Made by a program: the position numbers and the translations under genes. DNA of 33,109 bases from an uncultured Bacteroidota bacterium (GTDB taxonomy: Bacteria > Bacteroidota > Bacteroidia > Flavobacteriales > Flavobacteriaceae): assembly GCA_903879645.1 (NCBI GenBank), contig CAIRMK010000412.1, positions 1 through 33,109 on the forward strand, in the 5' to 3' direction. Below are positions 1-5,624 of this stretch, one piece after another (the first letter of the stretch is position 1; every line of letters starts with the position of its first letter). Under the pieces are notes generated by a model. That model searched no databases. It was given only the letters and a program-made list of their open reading frames with translations, and had not been told where the DNA came from.

Positions 1-65
1 CAGTTTTGTGACTTTGCTCATGCGCATAGCATAGCGCGGACGGGCGCGGCGGCGCAAATCGGAAT
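1..65. other. GC-rich segment at the left edge, unlike the rest of the window
   Basis: About 60% G+C over the first 60 bases, and above 70% in bases 31-60, against an AT-rich window. It lies where the DUF2625 reading frame stops resembling its family. It could be a contig-end artefact, a recombination junction or a GC-rich intergenic repeat of the cassette-rich regions of this phylum. I cannot tell which. Confidence 0.5.
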
Positions 66-376
66 CGCAGTTTTTCATTTCCCGAACCTAAAATTCTAAT
101 CCAACCATTATCGACTAAAATTCCGCCCGTTTGATAAACAATTGCGCCCATTGGCGAACGAGTTGTAATTTGGATTTTGAATAATGTTTCTTTGGCTTTT
201 TCATTATCAACTTTCAGTATTTCAACTTTATTTTTTGCCGTATTTATCCATTCACTTACCAATTCCCAACCTGGTTCTGTTACATTTATTAATTCTTCAA
301 CTTTTCTCATTTTGTCTTGTGAATAAACATTCAAATTCACGATGATTAATAATATAAATAGAATTTGTTGTTTCAT
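1..376 (-). CDS. DUF2625 family protein, partial (3' end cut by window edge)
   Basis: The frame opens at an ATG at 376 and stays open to the window edge. It begins with a signal-peptide-like segment (MKQQILFILLIIVNLNVYSQ), followed by a region typical of DUF2625: EELINVTEPGW, ITTRSPMGAIVYQTGGILVD and NGWIRILGSGNEKL. The family has no established function that I can name. Only about 105 residues look like the family, which I recall as about 200 or more residues. After NEKL (near base 65) the translation becomes Arg/Pro-rich (RFRFAPPRP) and coincides with the GC-rich segment, so the gene may be broken there rather than merely cut by the window. The gene lies just beyond the left end of the IS element, on the same strand as the transposase and the cassette-like membrane protein. 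Confidence 0.75.
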   Translation of the reverse strand, partial: MKQQILFILLIIVNLNVYSQDKMRKVEELINVTEPGWELVSEWINTAKNKVEILKVDNEKAKETLFKIQITTRSPMGAIVYQTGGILVDNGWIRILGSGNEKLRFRFAPPRPSALCYAHEQSHKT

Positions 377-409
377 TTTAGTTCTGTTTTTCGGCAAAAT
401 AACCGCCAA

Positions 410-428
410 CGTCAGTTCGTCTAAAAAC
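410..428 (+). repeat. Left terminal inverted repeat of the IS
   Basis: It reads CGTCAgttcGTCTAAAAAC. The reverse complement of 2099-2117 reads CGTCAaactGTCTAAAAAC. The outer part (CGTCAGTTCG) also matches the start of the intergenic repeat found at 5429 and 22005, so the match in CGTCA could be coincidental. In that case the IS starts at the inner GTCTAAAAAC (419). Confidence 0.6.
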
Positions 429-476
429 CTAAATTTCTTTACTAACTAACCTTTGTAAACTCAAATATACTACTTT

Positions 477-2012
477 TTAATAATGAATACTTGATAAATT
501 AAAAATTGTAGTTTTAGTTGGGTTGAAAAATAAGGGCTTTAAAACCACTTTAAATTTGCCAAAATAACTCAACAAAGTGAGCCAAAGCAGCTTTAGATAC
601 TTTTTGATAAGATTTGGGTCAATTAGGTTAATAATTCTACGTAGATTGAATGCTATAAATATTAATCCAACATCAGAAGAAGCGTGTTTGATTGATTTTT
701 TAGTCATAATATAATAAAAATCCCATTGTCGTTTTATGATGCCATAAGGATGTTCTACAATGGCTTGTCTCTTTCGGTAGAGTTCTTTATTTTGTTCAAC
801 TCTAACTTTGTTTTGATGAATTAAATCGGCATGCTGGGAGCGTTCTATTAATCTTCCTTTTTTATTTTTAGTGCATTGTTCCATTAGCGCACAGCTCAAG
901 CAAGCTGTGGTTTTGTAATGTTTCATTTTAGTAATGGATTTGCCGTTGGCTTTATTATACCAATTTCCATTAGTGATTAGTACTTCATTAGCTGGACAAG
1001 TGAAACAATCGTTTTGTTTATCATATACAAAATGCTCTACATCAAAATTGGAATTAGGAGCATGAGAAGCCACCTCTGGAACAGCAACCAGCACTTCAAT
1101 TCCTAATCTGTCAGCATAGTCAAATTCACTTCCTGTGTGATATCCTTTGTCATACAAAGCTTTAAAATCGGTATGCCCCAAAATGGTTTTGGTTCTGCGC
1201 AACATGCCTCCCATGGCTTTGCTATCGTTTAGATTGGTTACTTTAAAATCAATCGGTATGTTGTGTTTTTCGTCTACAACTGTTTGTACATTATAAGCTA
1301 CTTCGGTAATGTTGTTTCTAGTTATCATTTGACGACTATCGGGGTCAGACGTAGAAATTTGGGTTATGTTTGTTTCTTCTATTTCCTTTTGATAATCTTG
1401 ATATTTTTGTTTTTGATTTTGGTGTTTGATTACTTTTTCTTGTATCTCTTTTTGAATAACACTATCTCCATCAGCTTGTGCCAATTGGTTTTGATATTCT
1501 TGTAGTTTGTTATCAATATAGGCAATATGACGTTCAATTTTAGAAGGGTTAAAATTGTTTTTTTTGGAATTTTGTGCTCTTAATTTTGTACTATCACCTG
1601 CCACTAATGTACCTCCAATTAAGTTAAAATGATTTGCCATACTCACAGTAGAGCGAAAAACTTTCTCGATAGCTTTAGGGTTATTTTTTCTAAAATTAGC
1701 AATAGTGTTGTGGTCTGGAACTAATCCTTTAAGCAACCAAATAACTTCTAAATTTCGAATGCATTCTTTTTCTAATTGACGCGAAGAACGGGTTCTGTTA
1801 AGATACCCATATAAATATAGTTTTAATAAATCAGAAGGATGATAAGCAGGACGACCATTCTCAATAAACTCGGTTTTAAATCCCATATCTTTCAAGGGAA
1901 GACCATCTACAAAAAGATCGATAATCCGAACAATATTAGATTGATCTATTACTTGTTCTAAACAAAAAAACTCGGTTTGATTGCGGTCTTTTCCTATAAT
2001 GAATTTACTCAT
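477..2012 (-). CDS. IS1182-family transposase
   Basis: The 511-residue protein is full length for IS1182-type transposases. The N-terminal InsH-like domain includes GRPAYHPSDLLKLYLYGYLN (about residues 53-72) and a conserved PDHNTIANFRK block. The catalytic DDE triad is recognisable: D140 in AGDSTKLRAQNS, D288 in ALYDKGYHTGSEF and E420 in VEHPYGIIKRQWDFYYIMTK. A Gln/Lys-rich insertion lies at about residues 160-215. The C-terminal part carries a Cys cluster (TCPANEV, CLSCALMEQC) as in many IS1182 members. Transcription probably starts from the promoter at 2032-2062, and a strong hairpin at 2064-2105 shields it from outside read-through. There are no internal stops or frameshifts, so it should be functional. 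Confidence 0.95.
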   Translation of the reverse strand: MSKFIIGKDRNQTEFFCLEQVIDQSNIVRIIDLFVDGLPLKDMGFKTEFIENGRPAYHPSDLLKLYLYGYLNRTRSSRQLEKECIRNLEVIWLLKGLVPDHNTIANFRKNNPKAIEKVFRSTVSMANHFNLIGGTLVAGDSTKLRAQNSKKNNFNPSKIERHIAYIDNKLQEYQNQLAQADGDSVIQKEIQEKVIKHQNQKQKYQDYQKEIEETNITQISTSDPDSRQMITRNNITEVAYNVQTVVDEKHNIPIDFKVTNLNDSKAMGGMLRRTKTILGHTDFKALYDKGYHTGSEFDYADRLGIEVLVAVPEVASHAPNSNFDVEHFVYDKQNDCFTCPANEVLITNGNWYNKANGKSITKMKHYKTTACLSCALMEQCTKNKKGRLIERSQHADLIHQNKVRVEQNKELYRKRQAIVEHPYGIIKRQWDFYYIMTKKSIKHASSDVGLIFIAFNLRRIINLIDPNLIKKYLKLLWLTLLSYFGKFKVVLKPLFFNPTKTTIFNLSSIHY

Positions 2013-2031
2013 AGTAGCTTGTTTTACAGCT

Positions 2032-2062
2032 TAAATATAAGAAAAAACATTTTTTTATACAA
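2032..2062 (-). promoter_or_regulatory. Putative transposase promoter
   Basis: On the minus strand, TTG (2062-2060), a 20-bp spacer and TATATTTA (2039-2032) lie about 20 bp before the transposase ATG. The last base differs from the TAnnTTTG consensus. Confidence 0.45.
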
Positions 2063-2063
2063 G

Positions 2064-2105
2064 TAAAAACTCCTTTAAAAGTATACTTTATTAAAGGAGT
2101 TTTTA
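2064..2105. terminator. Long hairpin at the right IS end (insulator-type)
   Basis: TAAAAACTCCTTTA (2064-2077) and TAAAGGAGTTTTTA (2092-2105) form a perfect 14-bp inverted repeat around a 14-nt spacer that is itself dyadic (AAAGTATACTTT). It overlaps the right terminal repeat and precedes the transposase promoter, so it is well placed to stop transcription entering the IS. Confidence 0.65.
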
Positions 2106-2117
2106 GACAGTTTGACG
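2099..2117 (-). repeat. Right terminal inverted repeat of the IS
   Basis: Partner of 410-428, with a 10-bp perfect core GTTTTTAGAC at 2099-2108 and a further CGTCA match at the outer tip. Confidence 0.6.
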
Positions 2118-2121
2118 TTTT

Positions 2122-2243
2122 GCAGCTACAAGAAGTTGGCGATTTCGGAGATGAAAACTGTCTGCCACCACTAAACTTGATACGAAGCACAAAGCTTCAT
2201 TTACCCACTGAACCGCCAATTTCTTGTAGTTGCTGTTATAGGC
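2122..2243 (-). other. attC-like stem-loop after the membrane-protein gene, interrupted by the IS
   Basis: CTACAAGAAGTTGGCG (2126-2141) and CGCCAATTTCTTGTAG (2214-2229) pair over 16 bp with one mismatch around a 72-nt loop. On the minus strand the structure starts with GCCTATAAC (2243-2235), which overlaps the stop codon of the gene. This is the layout of an integron cassette recombination site (a RYYYAAC-like left end plus a long imperfect hairpin). The matching GTTATAGGC-like end is absent where the IS begins (about 2121). No integron integrase lies in the window, so the assignment is inference. Confidence 0.5.
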
Positions 2244-2967
2244 TGGCATTCTCTTCTGTCTGTTCATATTTACTAATTTGTCCTGCTCGTAAAGTCAAAA
2301 GTATAAATGTAAAAAATAAATTTACTGGAATTGAAAAATGGTCTCCGTCAACCACAAAACCAAATAAACAGAGTAAGTTTATAAGCAACCAAAAGCCAAA
2401 AAATATTTCCCACAAAATTGTTGTCCTGTTGTAACTGTTTGGTCTTACAAATAGTCTGGTCGGCAAATTTGTTTTTATGGTTGTCAAGAGAATAAAAATG
2501 TTTAGCGGAATAAGTAAGAATAAGTAAAAAGGTATTTGCGTCATTAATGGAATTCCTATACTGTCTGCAAATGGCGGATAGTCACCACGTCCACCACGAA
2601 ACATATAATACCAATAAGTTCCTGGCAATAGTATAAGCCAAACAAGGTTTGCCGAAATGAAAGTTGCAGTTTTTGTAAGTGTCTTGTTGTTTTTAAAGTC
2701 TTTAAATGTCTGAACTTTTGTAAATATTAAAAATAACAAAATTGTCGCTGAAGCAATAGCAAGACCCGAACCTAAGTCCATAAAAGTTACTTTGTTTGTT
2801 CTTAGTTCCGCTTCTTTTTTGTAAAAGTCAGACTTGTCCATGTCGTATGAGTTGCCGATTAAGTCGTCTGCCGATTTTTGGTCTTTGTAATAAGGCAAAG
2901 TCAAGGAATATGAAAAAAGTCCAAGTCCAATTAGTAAGGTCAATGTTGTTATTAGTCGTGGTGTCAT
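2236..2967 (-). CDS. Multi-pass membrane protein of unknown function (cassette-like gene)
   Basis: I do not recognise a family. From the ATG at 2967 it encodes 243 residues with about six hydrophobic segments: one at the N-terminus (LITTLTLLIGLGLFSYSL), one after a charged loop (GLAIASATILLFLIF), then pairs around LVWLILLPGTYWYYMF, IPFYLFLLIPLNIFILL, ILWEIFFGFWLLINLLC and a last one. An earlier in-frame ATG at 3030 would add 21 residues, but those are encoded by the repeat carrying GCCTATAAC, so I prefer 2967. The stop codon lies inside GTTATAGGC at 2235-2243, and the mirrored GCCTATAAC lies 25 bp upstream of the start. A gene tightly enclosed by such an inverted pair and flanked by stem-loops is what a gene cassette looks like. 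It runs in the same direction as the transposase and DUF2625. Confidence 0.75.
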   Translation of the reverse strand: MTPRLITTLTLLIGLGLFSYSLTLPYYKDQKSADDLIGNSYDMDKSDFYKKEAELRTNKVTFMDLGSGLAIASATILLFLIFTKVQTFKDFKNNKTLTKTATFISANLVWLILLPGTYWYYMFRGGRGDYPPFADSIGIPLMTQIPFYLFLLIPLNIFILLTTIKTNLPTRLFVRPNSYNRTTILWEIFFGFWLLINLLCLFGFVVDGDHFSIPVNLFFTFILLTLRAGQISKYEQTEENASL

Positions 2968-2991
2968 TTGCTGTGTCTGTTTTTTATGCTT

Positions 2992-3058
2992 GCCTATAAC
3001 TAGTATATAGGCGATATAAAACTTCGCCAATCTACCCCAATTTGGGTGTATAGGCGAA
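2992..3058 (-). other. Upstream cassette junction / attC-like element
   Basis: GCCTATAAC (2992-3000) mirrors GTTATAGGC at 2235-2243 exactly. Just beyond it, CGCC (near 3031) through GGCG (to 3057) encloses CTACCC...GGGTG, giving an imperfect hairpin. TATAGGCGA also occurs twice as a direct repeat (3006-3014 and 3050-3058). The layout resembles the attC of a preceding cassette. It could also act as a terminator for the regulator gene. Confidence 0.4.
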
Positions 3059-3098
3059 TGTTTGTTTCGCTTTATTCCTCAAATATATAAAAATAATC

Positions 3099-3878
3099 CT
3101 ACCCCGCCTTCACATATTCATAACTACTATTACTATCCAAATTGTCGCTAGTGCTATTGTCTGAAAAATCGAGTCCATTGCCCAGTAGGCAAAAAGCCAG
3201 TAAAAGGTGTAGCATCAATTGCTCTAATGTAACCACACCTTTAACCAAGAGCTTGTAACAAGCTTCTGCCATACTATTAGAATTGGTTTTCTGCAAAATA
3301 TTGCGGCTGTGCGACTTTATGGTTTCTTCATTCTTAATGTATTTTATACCGATTTGTTTTGTAGTCAATCCTTTAAAAAAAGAAGGCAATAGAAAACGTT
3401 CCATTTTGGTAATTTTTGTAGGTTGCTCATCATGAAAAGCCCCATTGAGTTTGCAATTATGGATATGTTTCTTATGGTCGTCATACAACTTTTGGTCATA
3501 ATAATACCCTTTATTGCACAATTGATGAATGGCTTTTTTCAATTCGGTTACTGAAGTATTATCTTTTGCATAGCCCATAAAATCGCTATCTAGCACTTTT
3601 TGAAACATATCAGTATCGTAGCTATTGGTGAATAAAAGCACCATAAGATTGGGATGGATTATTGATAATTTGTAAAAAGCATCCCAATCAATTTTGTTGG
3701 CAGACTCATAACAATAGAATACTACATCAACAGTGTTTTGGGATAATTGAGATGCCAATTGTTCGTTGTTTTCAATTTTAAAGACTACTTCAAAATCTCG
3801 AAATTCTTGCAGCAGTAGCGCATAAGAGGCTCTTTTTATTTCCAAATCCGATTGTATTGCAATTCGTATCATAAGCAT
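3099..3878 (-). CDS. LuxR-type transcriptional regulator with degenerate receiver domain
   Basis: The 259-residue protein has two parts. Residues 3-120 have the length and strand pattern of a response-regulator receiver (MIRIAIQSDLEIKRASYALL, VDVVFYCYES, MVLLFTNSYD, LDSDFMGYAKDNTSVTELKKAI). The phospho-acceptor Asp expected near residue 57 is replaced (VVFYCYES), so normal phosphorylation is unlikely. Residues about 155-215 form a LuxR-type helix-turn-helix (LTTKQIGIKYIKNEETIKSH, then SRNILQKTNSNSMAEACYKL). A 40-residue tail ends in a Ser/Asn/Asp-rich stretch. The ATG at 3872 is an alternative start, two codons later. The gene is divergent from the Fn3-like protein gene, with 763 bp of operator, promoter and repeats between them. 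I infer that it regulates that neighbour, possibly through the dyad at 4079-4108. Confidence 0.8.
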   Translation of the reverse strand: MLMIRIAIQSDLEIKRASYALLLQEFRDFEVVFKIENNEQLASQLSQNTVDVVFYCYESANKIDWDAFYKLSIIHPNLMVLLFTNSYDTDMFQKVLDSDFMGYAKDNTSVTELKKAIHQLCNKGYYYDQKLYDDHKKHIHNCKLNGAFHDEQPTKITKMERFLLPSFFKGLTTKQIGIKYIKNEETIKSHSRNILQKTNSNSMAEACYKLLVKGVVTLEQLMLHLLLAFCLLGNGLDFSDNSTSDNLDSNSSYEYVKAG

Positions 3879-4047
3879 ACTTTTTTAAGGTAGTACCACT
3901 TTGCTGACGTTTTAGTGTCAAAAAAGAGTCTTTTTTTACGTTTCGTAATGCAATTTATGAAAATATTTTTTTTAAATAATAAATTATGTGTGTGTTTATA
4001 GGTGATGTCGATGCGTAATGACAATTTTTAAATACCTCAAAAAAAGT

Positions 4048-4134
4048 AAAAACTACACTTTTTAGTTTTTTTTCGTTCTTTTTCTACCCCTTTTTCGGTA
4101 GAAAAAAAAGAGGTTTTCTACCCCTTTTTAGGTA
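4048..4134. promoter_or_regulatory. Cluster of CTACC dyad sites (putative operator)
   Basis: TTTCTACCCCTTTTTCGGTA (4081-4100) continues into GAAA, making a dyad TTTTTCTACC-N8-GGTAGAAAAA. A second copy, TTTCTACCCCTTTTTAGGTA, lies at 4115-4134, 34 bp on, with 19 of 20 identical bases. Its right half-site runs straight into the -33 TTG of the promoter. A weaker third copy (CTACACTTTTTAGTTT) begins at 4052. The arrangement suggests a regulator-binding array. The divergent LuxR-type protein is the natural candidate (inference). Confidence 0.6.
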
Positions 4135-4165
4135 TTGTTTAGCTCAACTGCACCTTATATATTTG
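4135..4165 (+). promoter_or_regulatory. Promoter for the Fn3-like protein gene
   Basis: TTG at 4135-4137, a 20-bp spacer and TATATTTG at 4158-4165 match the Bacteroidetes sigma-A consensus exactly. No other TAnnTTTG lies between here and the start codon at 4642, so the transcript should begin near 4172 and carry a leader of about 470 nt containing the whole 21-bp repeat array. Confidence 0.65.
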
Positions 4166-4250
4166 TTTCAATCACGTTATCAATAAGTTGCGACAATAAT
4201 TGTTCTTTTTTTTAACGAATGAAATAAGAGTAGGGTTATTTATTTAAGTC

Positions 4251-4565
4251 AAAAAAAGATTCCTTTTTATAGTAGAAAAAGTTTCTTTTTATCAAAAAGA
4301 GTTCTTTTATAAGTATAAATTAAAGCTTTTGTTGTATAAGTTAAAGCTTTAGTAGTTAAAGTTTAACTATTTATACTTTAAGTTAAAGTTTTTGTAGTGA
4401 AAATTAGAGTTTTTATAGTTTAAATTAAAGCTTTTGTAGTTAAAGTTAGAGCTTTTATAATTTAAGTTAAAGCTTTTATAGTGAAAGTTAGAGTTTTTGG
4501 AGTTTAAGTTAAAGCTTTTATGCTAGAAAGAGCTCTTTTTATAAAAAGTCCCTTTATGGAAGGTT
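4251..4565 (+). repeat. Array of about fifteen degenerate 21-bp units in the 5' leader
   Basis: The ten central units (4314-4523) are exactly 21 bp each, for example TTTAAGTTAAAGCTTTTATAG. Three diverged units precede them and two follow, in the same phase. Each unit has an A-rich to T-rich switch centred on AAAGCTTT or AGAGCTTT. From the fourth central unit, TTTAAGTTAAAG-type and TGAAAGTTAGAG-type units roughly alternate, giving a 42-bp higher-order period. Stop codons in every unit exclude translation. Twenty-one bp is two helical turns, so the A-tracts sit on one face of the helix. Confidence 0.85.
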
Positions 4566-4641
4566 TAAAAAGGTTAAAAGAACATAATTACAATACAATA
4601 ATAATACAATAACTATTTTATAAATCTAAATTTAATTAATT

Positions 4642-5319
4642 ATGAAAAAACGAACATGTAGATTGTCTTTCCGCTATTATGGAAATGCTGTATTGGACAC
4701 CTTTTCTAATGGTGTATTGAATGGTATATTTAATAACGAATTAATTTTTGTTACTCCGCCTTTAATGAGCGCTGATTTTAAGAACATCATTACTGCTTAT
4801 AATACTGCTTTATCTGTTTATAAAGCCAATGGTATAAACTATAAAACAGATTTCTTAAATTCAAAAAATAAATTAATAGATACGCTAACTGCTTTAGCAA
4901 CTTATGTAAACGGCATTGCCAATGGTGACCCTTCTATTATTACTTTGGCTGGTTTTATTCCAACTGCTGGCGAATTGCATATTGCACCGCAATTGGAAAA
5001 GATTTTAGTAGTAACGGTTAAAGTGCCTAACATTTATGGTCAAGTAATTATTGAAACTCCTGCAATAGTAGGTAAAGGAGTAACGGGTTATGCTTTAATT
5101 TTGGTAAGTGGTGAACCTTTAAACGTGGAAAATTTTGCTAATGATACGCTTGACATCACTGCAACGGAAGGTCAAAAAATAATTATTAACTTATCAAAAG
5201 GGAAGAAAAAAATAGTTAACGGATTGGACTCTAATTTAACCTATTATGGTTATATGTATGCGGTTAATGCTACAGGGGTATCGCCGTTGAGTGATGGTGT
5301 GAGAGTGAAGTGTATTTAA
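4642..5319 (+). CDS. Small protein with helical N-terminal region and Fn3-like C-terminus
   Basis: The 225-residue protein has no obvious signal peptide and a basic start (MKKRTCRLSFRYYGNAVLD). Residues about 40-95 are predicted helical (LMSADFKNIITAYNTALSVY, then LIDTLTALATYVNGIANGD). Residues about 130-225 form a beta-rich, fibronectin-III-like module ending in LTYYGYMYAVNATGVSPLSD, the usual last-strand pattern of Fn3. From memory, this two-part layout with an 'ADF/L..xI.AYN.AL' helix followed by an Fn3-like domain recurs in hypothetical proteins of Bacteroidetes, but no function is established. It is preceded by an unusually elaborate upstream region (operator cluster, promoter, about 470-nt repeat-bearing leader) and diverges from a LuxR-type regulator. 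A terminator-like hairpin follows at 5344. A structural or surface role would be a guess. Confidence 0.7.
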   Translation: MKKRTCRLSFRYYGNAVLDTFSNGVLNGIFNNELIFVTPPLMSADFKNIITAYNTALSVYKANGINYKTDFLNSKNKLIDTLTALATYVNGIANGDPSIITLAGFIPTAGELHIAPQLEKILVVTVKVPNIYGQVIIETPAIVGKGVTGYALILVSGEPLNVENFANDTLDITATEGQKIIINLSKGKKKIVNGLDSNLTYYGYMYAVNATGVSPLSDGVRVKCI

Positions 5320-5343
5320 ATAAAGATGTTATTTATTTTGTTT

Positions 5344-5374
5344 AAAAAGCTCTGCTGTTGGTGGGGCTTTTTGT
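5344..5374 (+). terminator. Terminator of the Fn3-like protein gene
   Basis: AAAAAGC (5344-5350) pairs with GCTTTTT (5366-5372), 25 bp after the stop codon, with extra pairing possible inside (CTC/GGG). The T-run ends the stem. Confidence 0.6.
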
Positions 5375-5418
5375 GAGTTATGAGTTATAAGTTATGAGTT
5401 ATGAGTTTTGAGTTTTGT
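5373..5418 (+). repeat. 10-bp-periodic tract (GAGTTATGAGTT type)
   Basis: Repeated GAGTTATGA / GTTATAAGTTATGAGTT units with 7- to 10-bp periodicity. Similar low-complexity tracts of other base composition occur in several other gaps of the window. Confidence 0.6.
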
Positions 5419-5428
5419 TTAGCACTAA

Positions 5429-5493
5429 CGTCAGTTCGAGTGTTTTTTATAAAATTGCGATTAAGCTATTTTATAAAAAATGTATCGAGAACT
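5429..5493 (+). repeat. Intergenic repeat, copy 1 (CGTCAGTTCGAGTG ... TGTATCGAGAAC)
   Basis: The outer ends are CGTCAGTTCGAGTG and TGTATCGAGAAC. Inside is a perfect 13-bp inverted repeat, TTTTTTATAAAAT (5443-5455) and ATTTTATAAAAAA (5468-5480), around a 12-nt loop. A second copy lies at 22005-22058 with the same ends and a different loop. I recall this end pair as common in Flavobacterium gaps. It is probably a REP-like repeat or terminator. Confidence 0.75.
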
Positions 5494-5532
5494 TGGTAGC
5501 AGTGATTAGAATATACGTAATCAACTAACCAA

Positions 5533-5555
5533 AATCACATCGTTTGGATGTGATT
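5533..5555. other. Perfect 9-bp hairpin between genes
   Basis: AATCACATC (5533-5541), GTTTG loop, GATGTGATT (5547-5555). There is no T-run on either side, so it could be an operator dyad or an RNA hairpin. It sits about 70 bp beyond the stop of the leftward membrane-protein gene. Confidence 0.5.
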
Positions 5556-5624
5556 GAGGATTTATTTGGGTGTGGGTTAAAAGTTGGGAAATATTTGTGA
5601 AGTTAGCTTTTTCGGAAATAGTAG

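Larger units (their letters stand above)
410..2117 (-). mobile_element. IS1182-family insertion sequence
   Basis: A single 511-aa DDE transposase fills the element. Candidate terminal inverted repeats are 410-428 and 2099-2117. Read inward, both start CGTCA, differ over four bases, then share GTCTAAAAAC (15 of 19 positions match; two more matching A's lie just outside). No target duplication is obvious, so the exact ends are uncertain by about 10 bp. The element appears to have landed in the attC-like end of the neighbouring cassette, because the stem-loop at 2122 lacks the closing motif that its other end has. An intact transposase suggests a recent or still active insertion. Confidence 0.8.
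3879..4641. other. 763-bp non-coding regulatory region between divergent genes
   Basis: I see no plausible gene here. It contains, left to right, an AT-rich stretch (3879-4047), a cluster of CTACC-type sites (4048-4134), one good promoter pointing right (4135-4165), a spacer, about fifteen 21-bp units (4251-4565) and an AT-rich stretch up to the start codon at 4642. The sub-elements are listed separately. Confidence 0.8.
5320..5624. other. Intergenic region of 305 bp: terminator, low-complexity tract, intergenic repeat, hairpin
   Basis: No gene is visible. Contents are a terminator (5344-5372), a GAGTTATGAGTT-type tract (5373-5418), a flavobacterial-type intergenic repeat (5429-5493) and a 9-bp perfect hairpin (5533-5555). 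Confidence 0.7.

Noticed and set aside
1263-1505. Hydrophobic frame opposite the transposase
   Set aside because: It is the antisense of a Lys/Gln-rich part of the transposase, which gives Phe/Leu/Ile by complementarity.
2968-3030. Longer start of the cassette-like membrane protein
   Set aside because: The extra residues are encoded by the GCCTATAAC repeat region; the ATG at 2967 directly precedes a normal hydrophobic start.
3895-3925. Another copy of the CGTCAG-type intergenic repeat
   Set aside because: Reverse strand reads CACTAAAACGTCAG, which matches only the first few bases; the rest of the repeat is missing.
4314-4523. A coding heptapeptide repeat (FKLKLL-like)
   Set aside because: Twenty-one bp is seven codons and one frame reads similar residues, but nearly every unit ends in a stop, and the minus strand also has stops.
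4251-4565. CRISPR-like repeat array
   Set aside because: The units touch each other with no unique spacers, vary strongly in sequence, and no cas genes are present.
5433-5493. tRNA-like GTTCGAG motif
   Set aside because: GTTCGAGTG resembles a T-arm, but there is no acceptor stem, anticodon arm or length match; the segment is the intergenic repeat.
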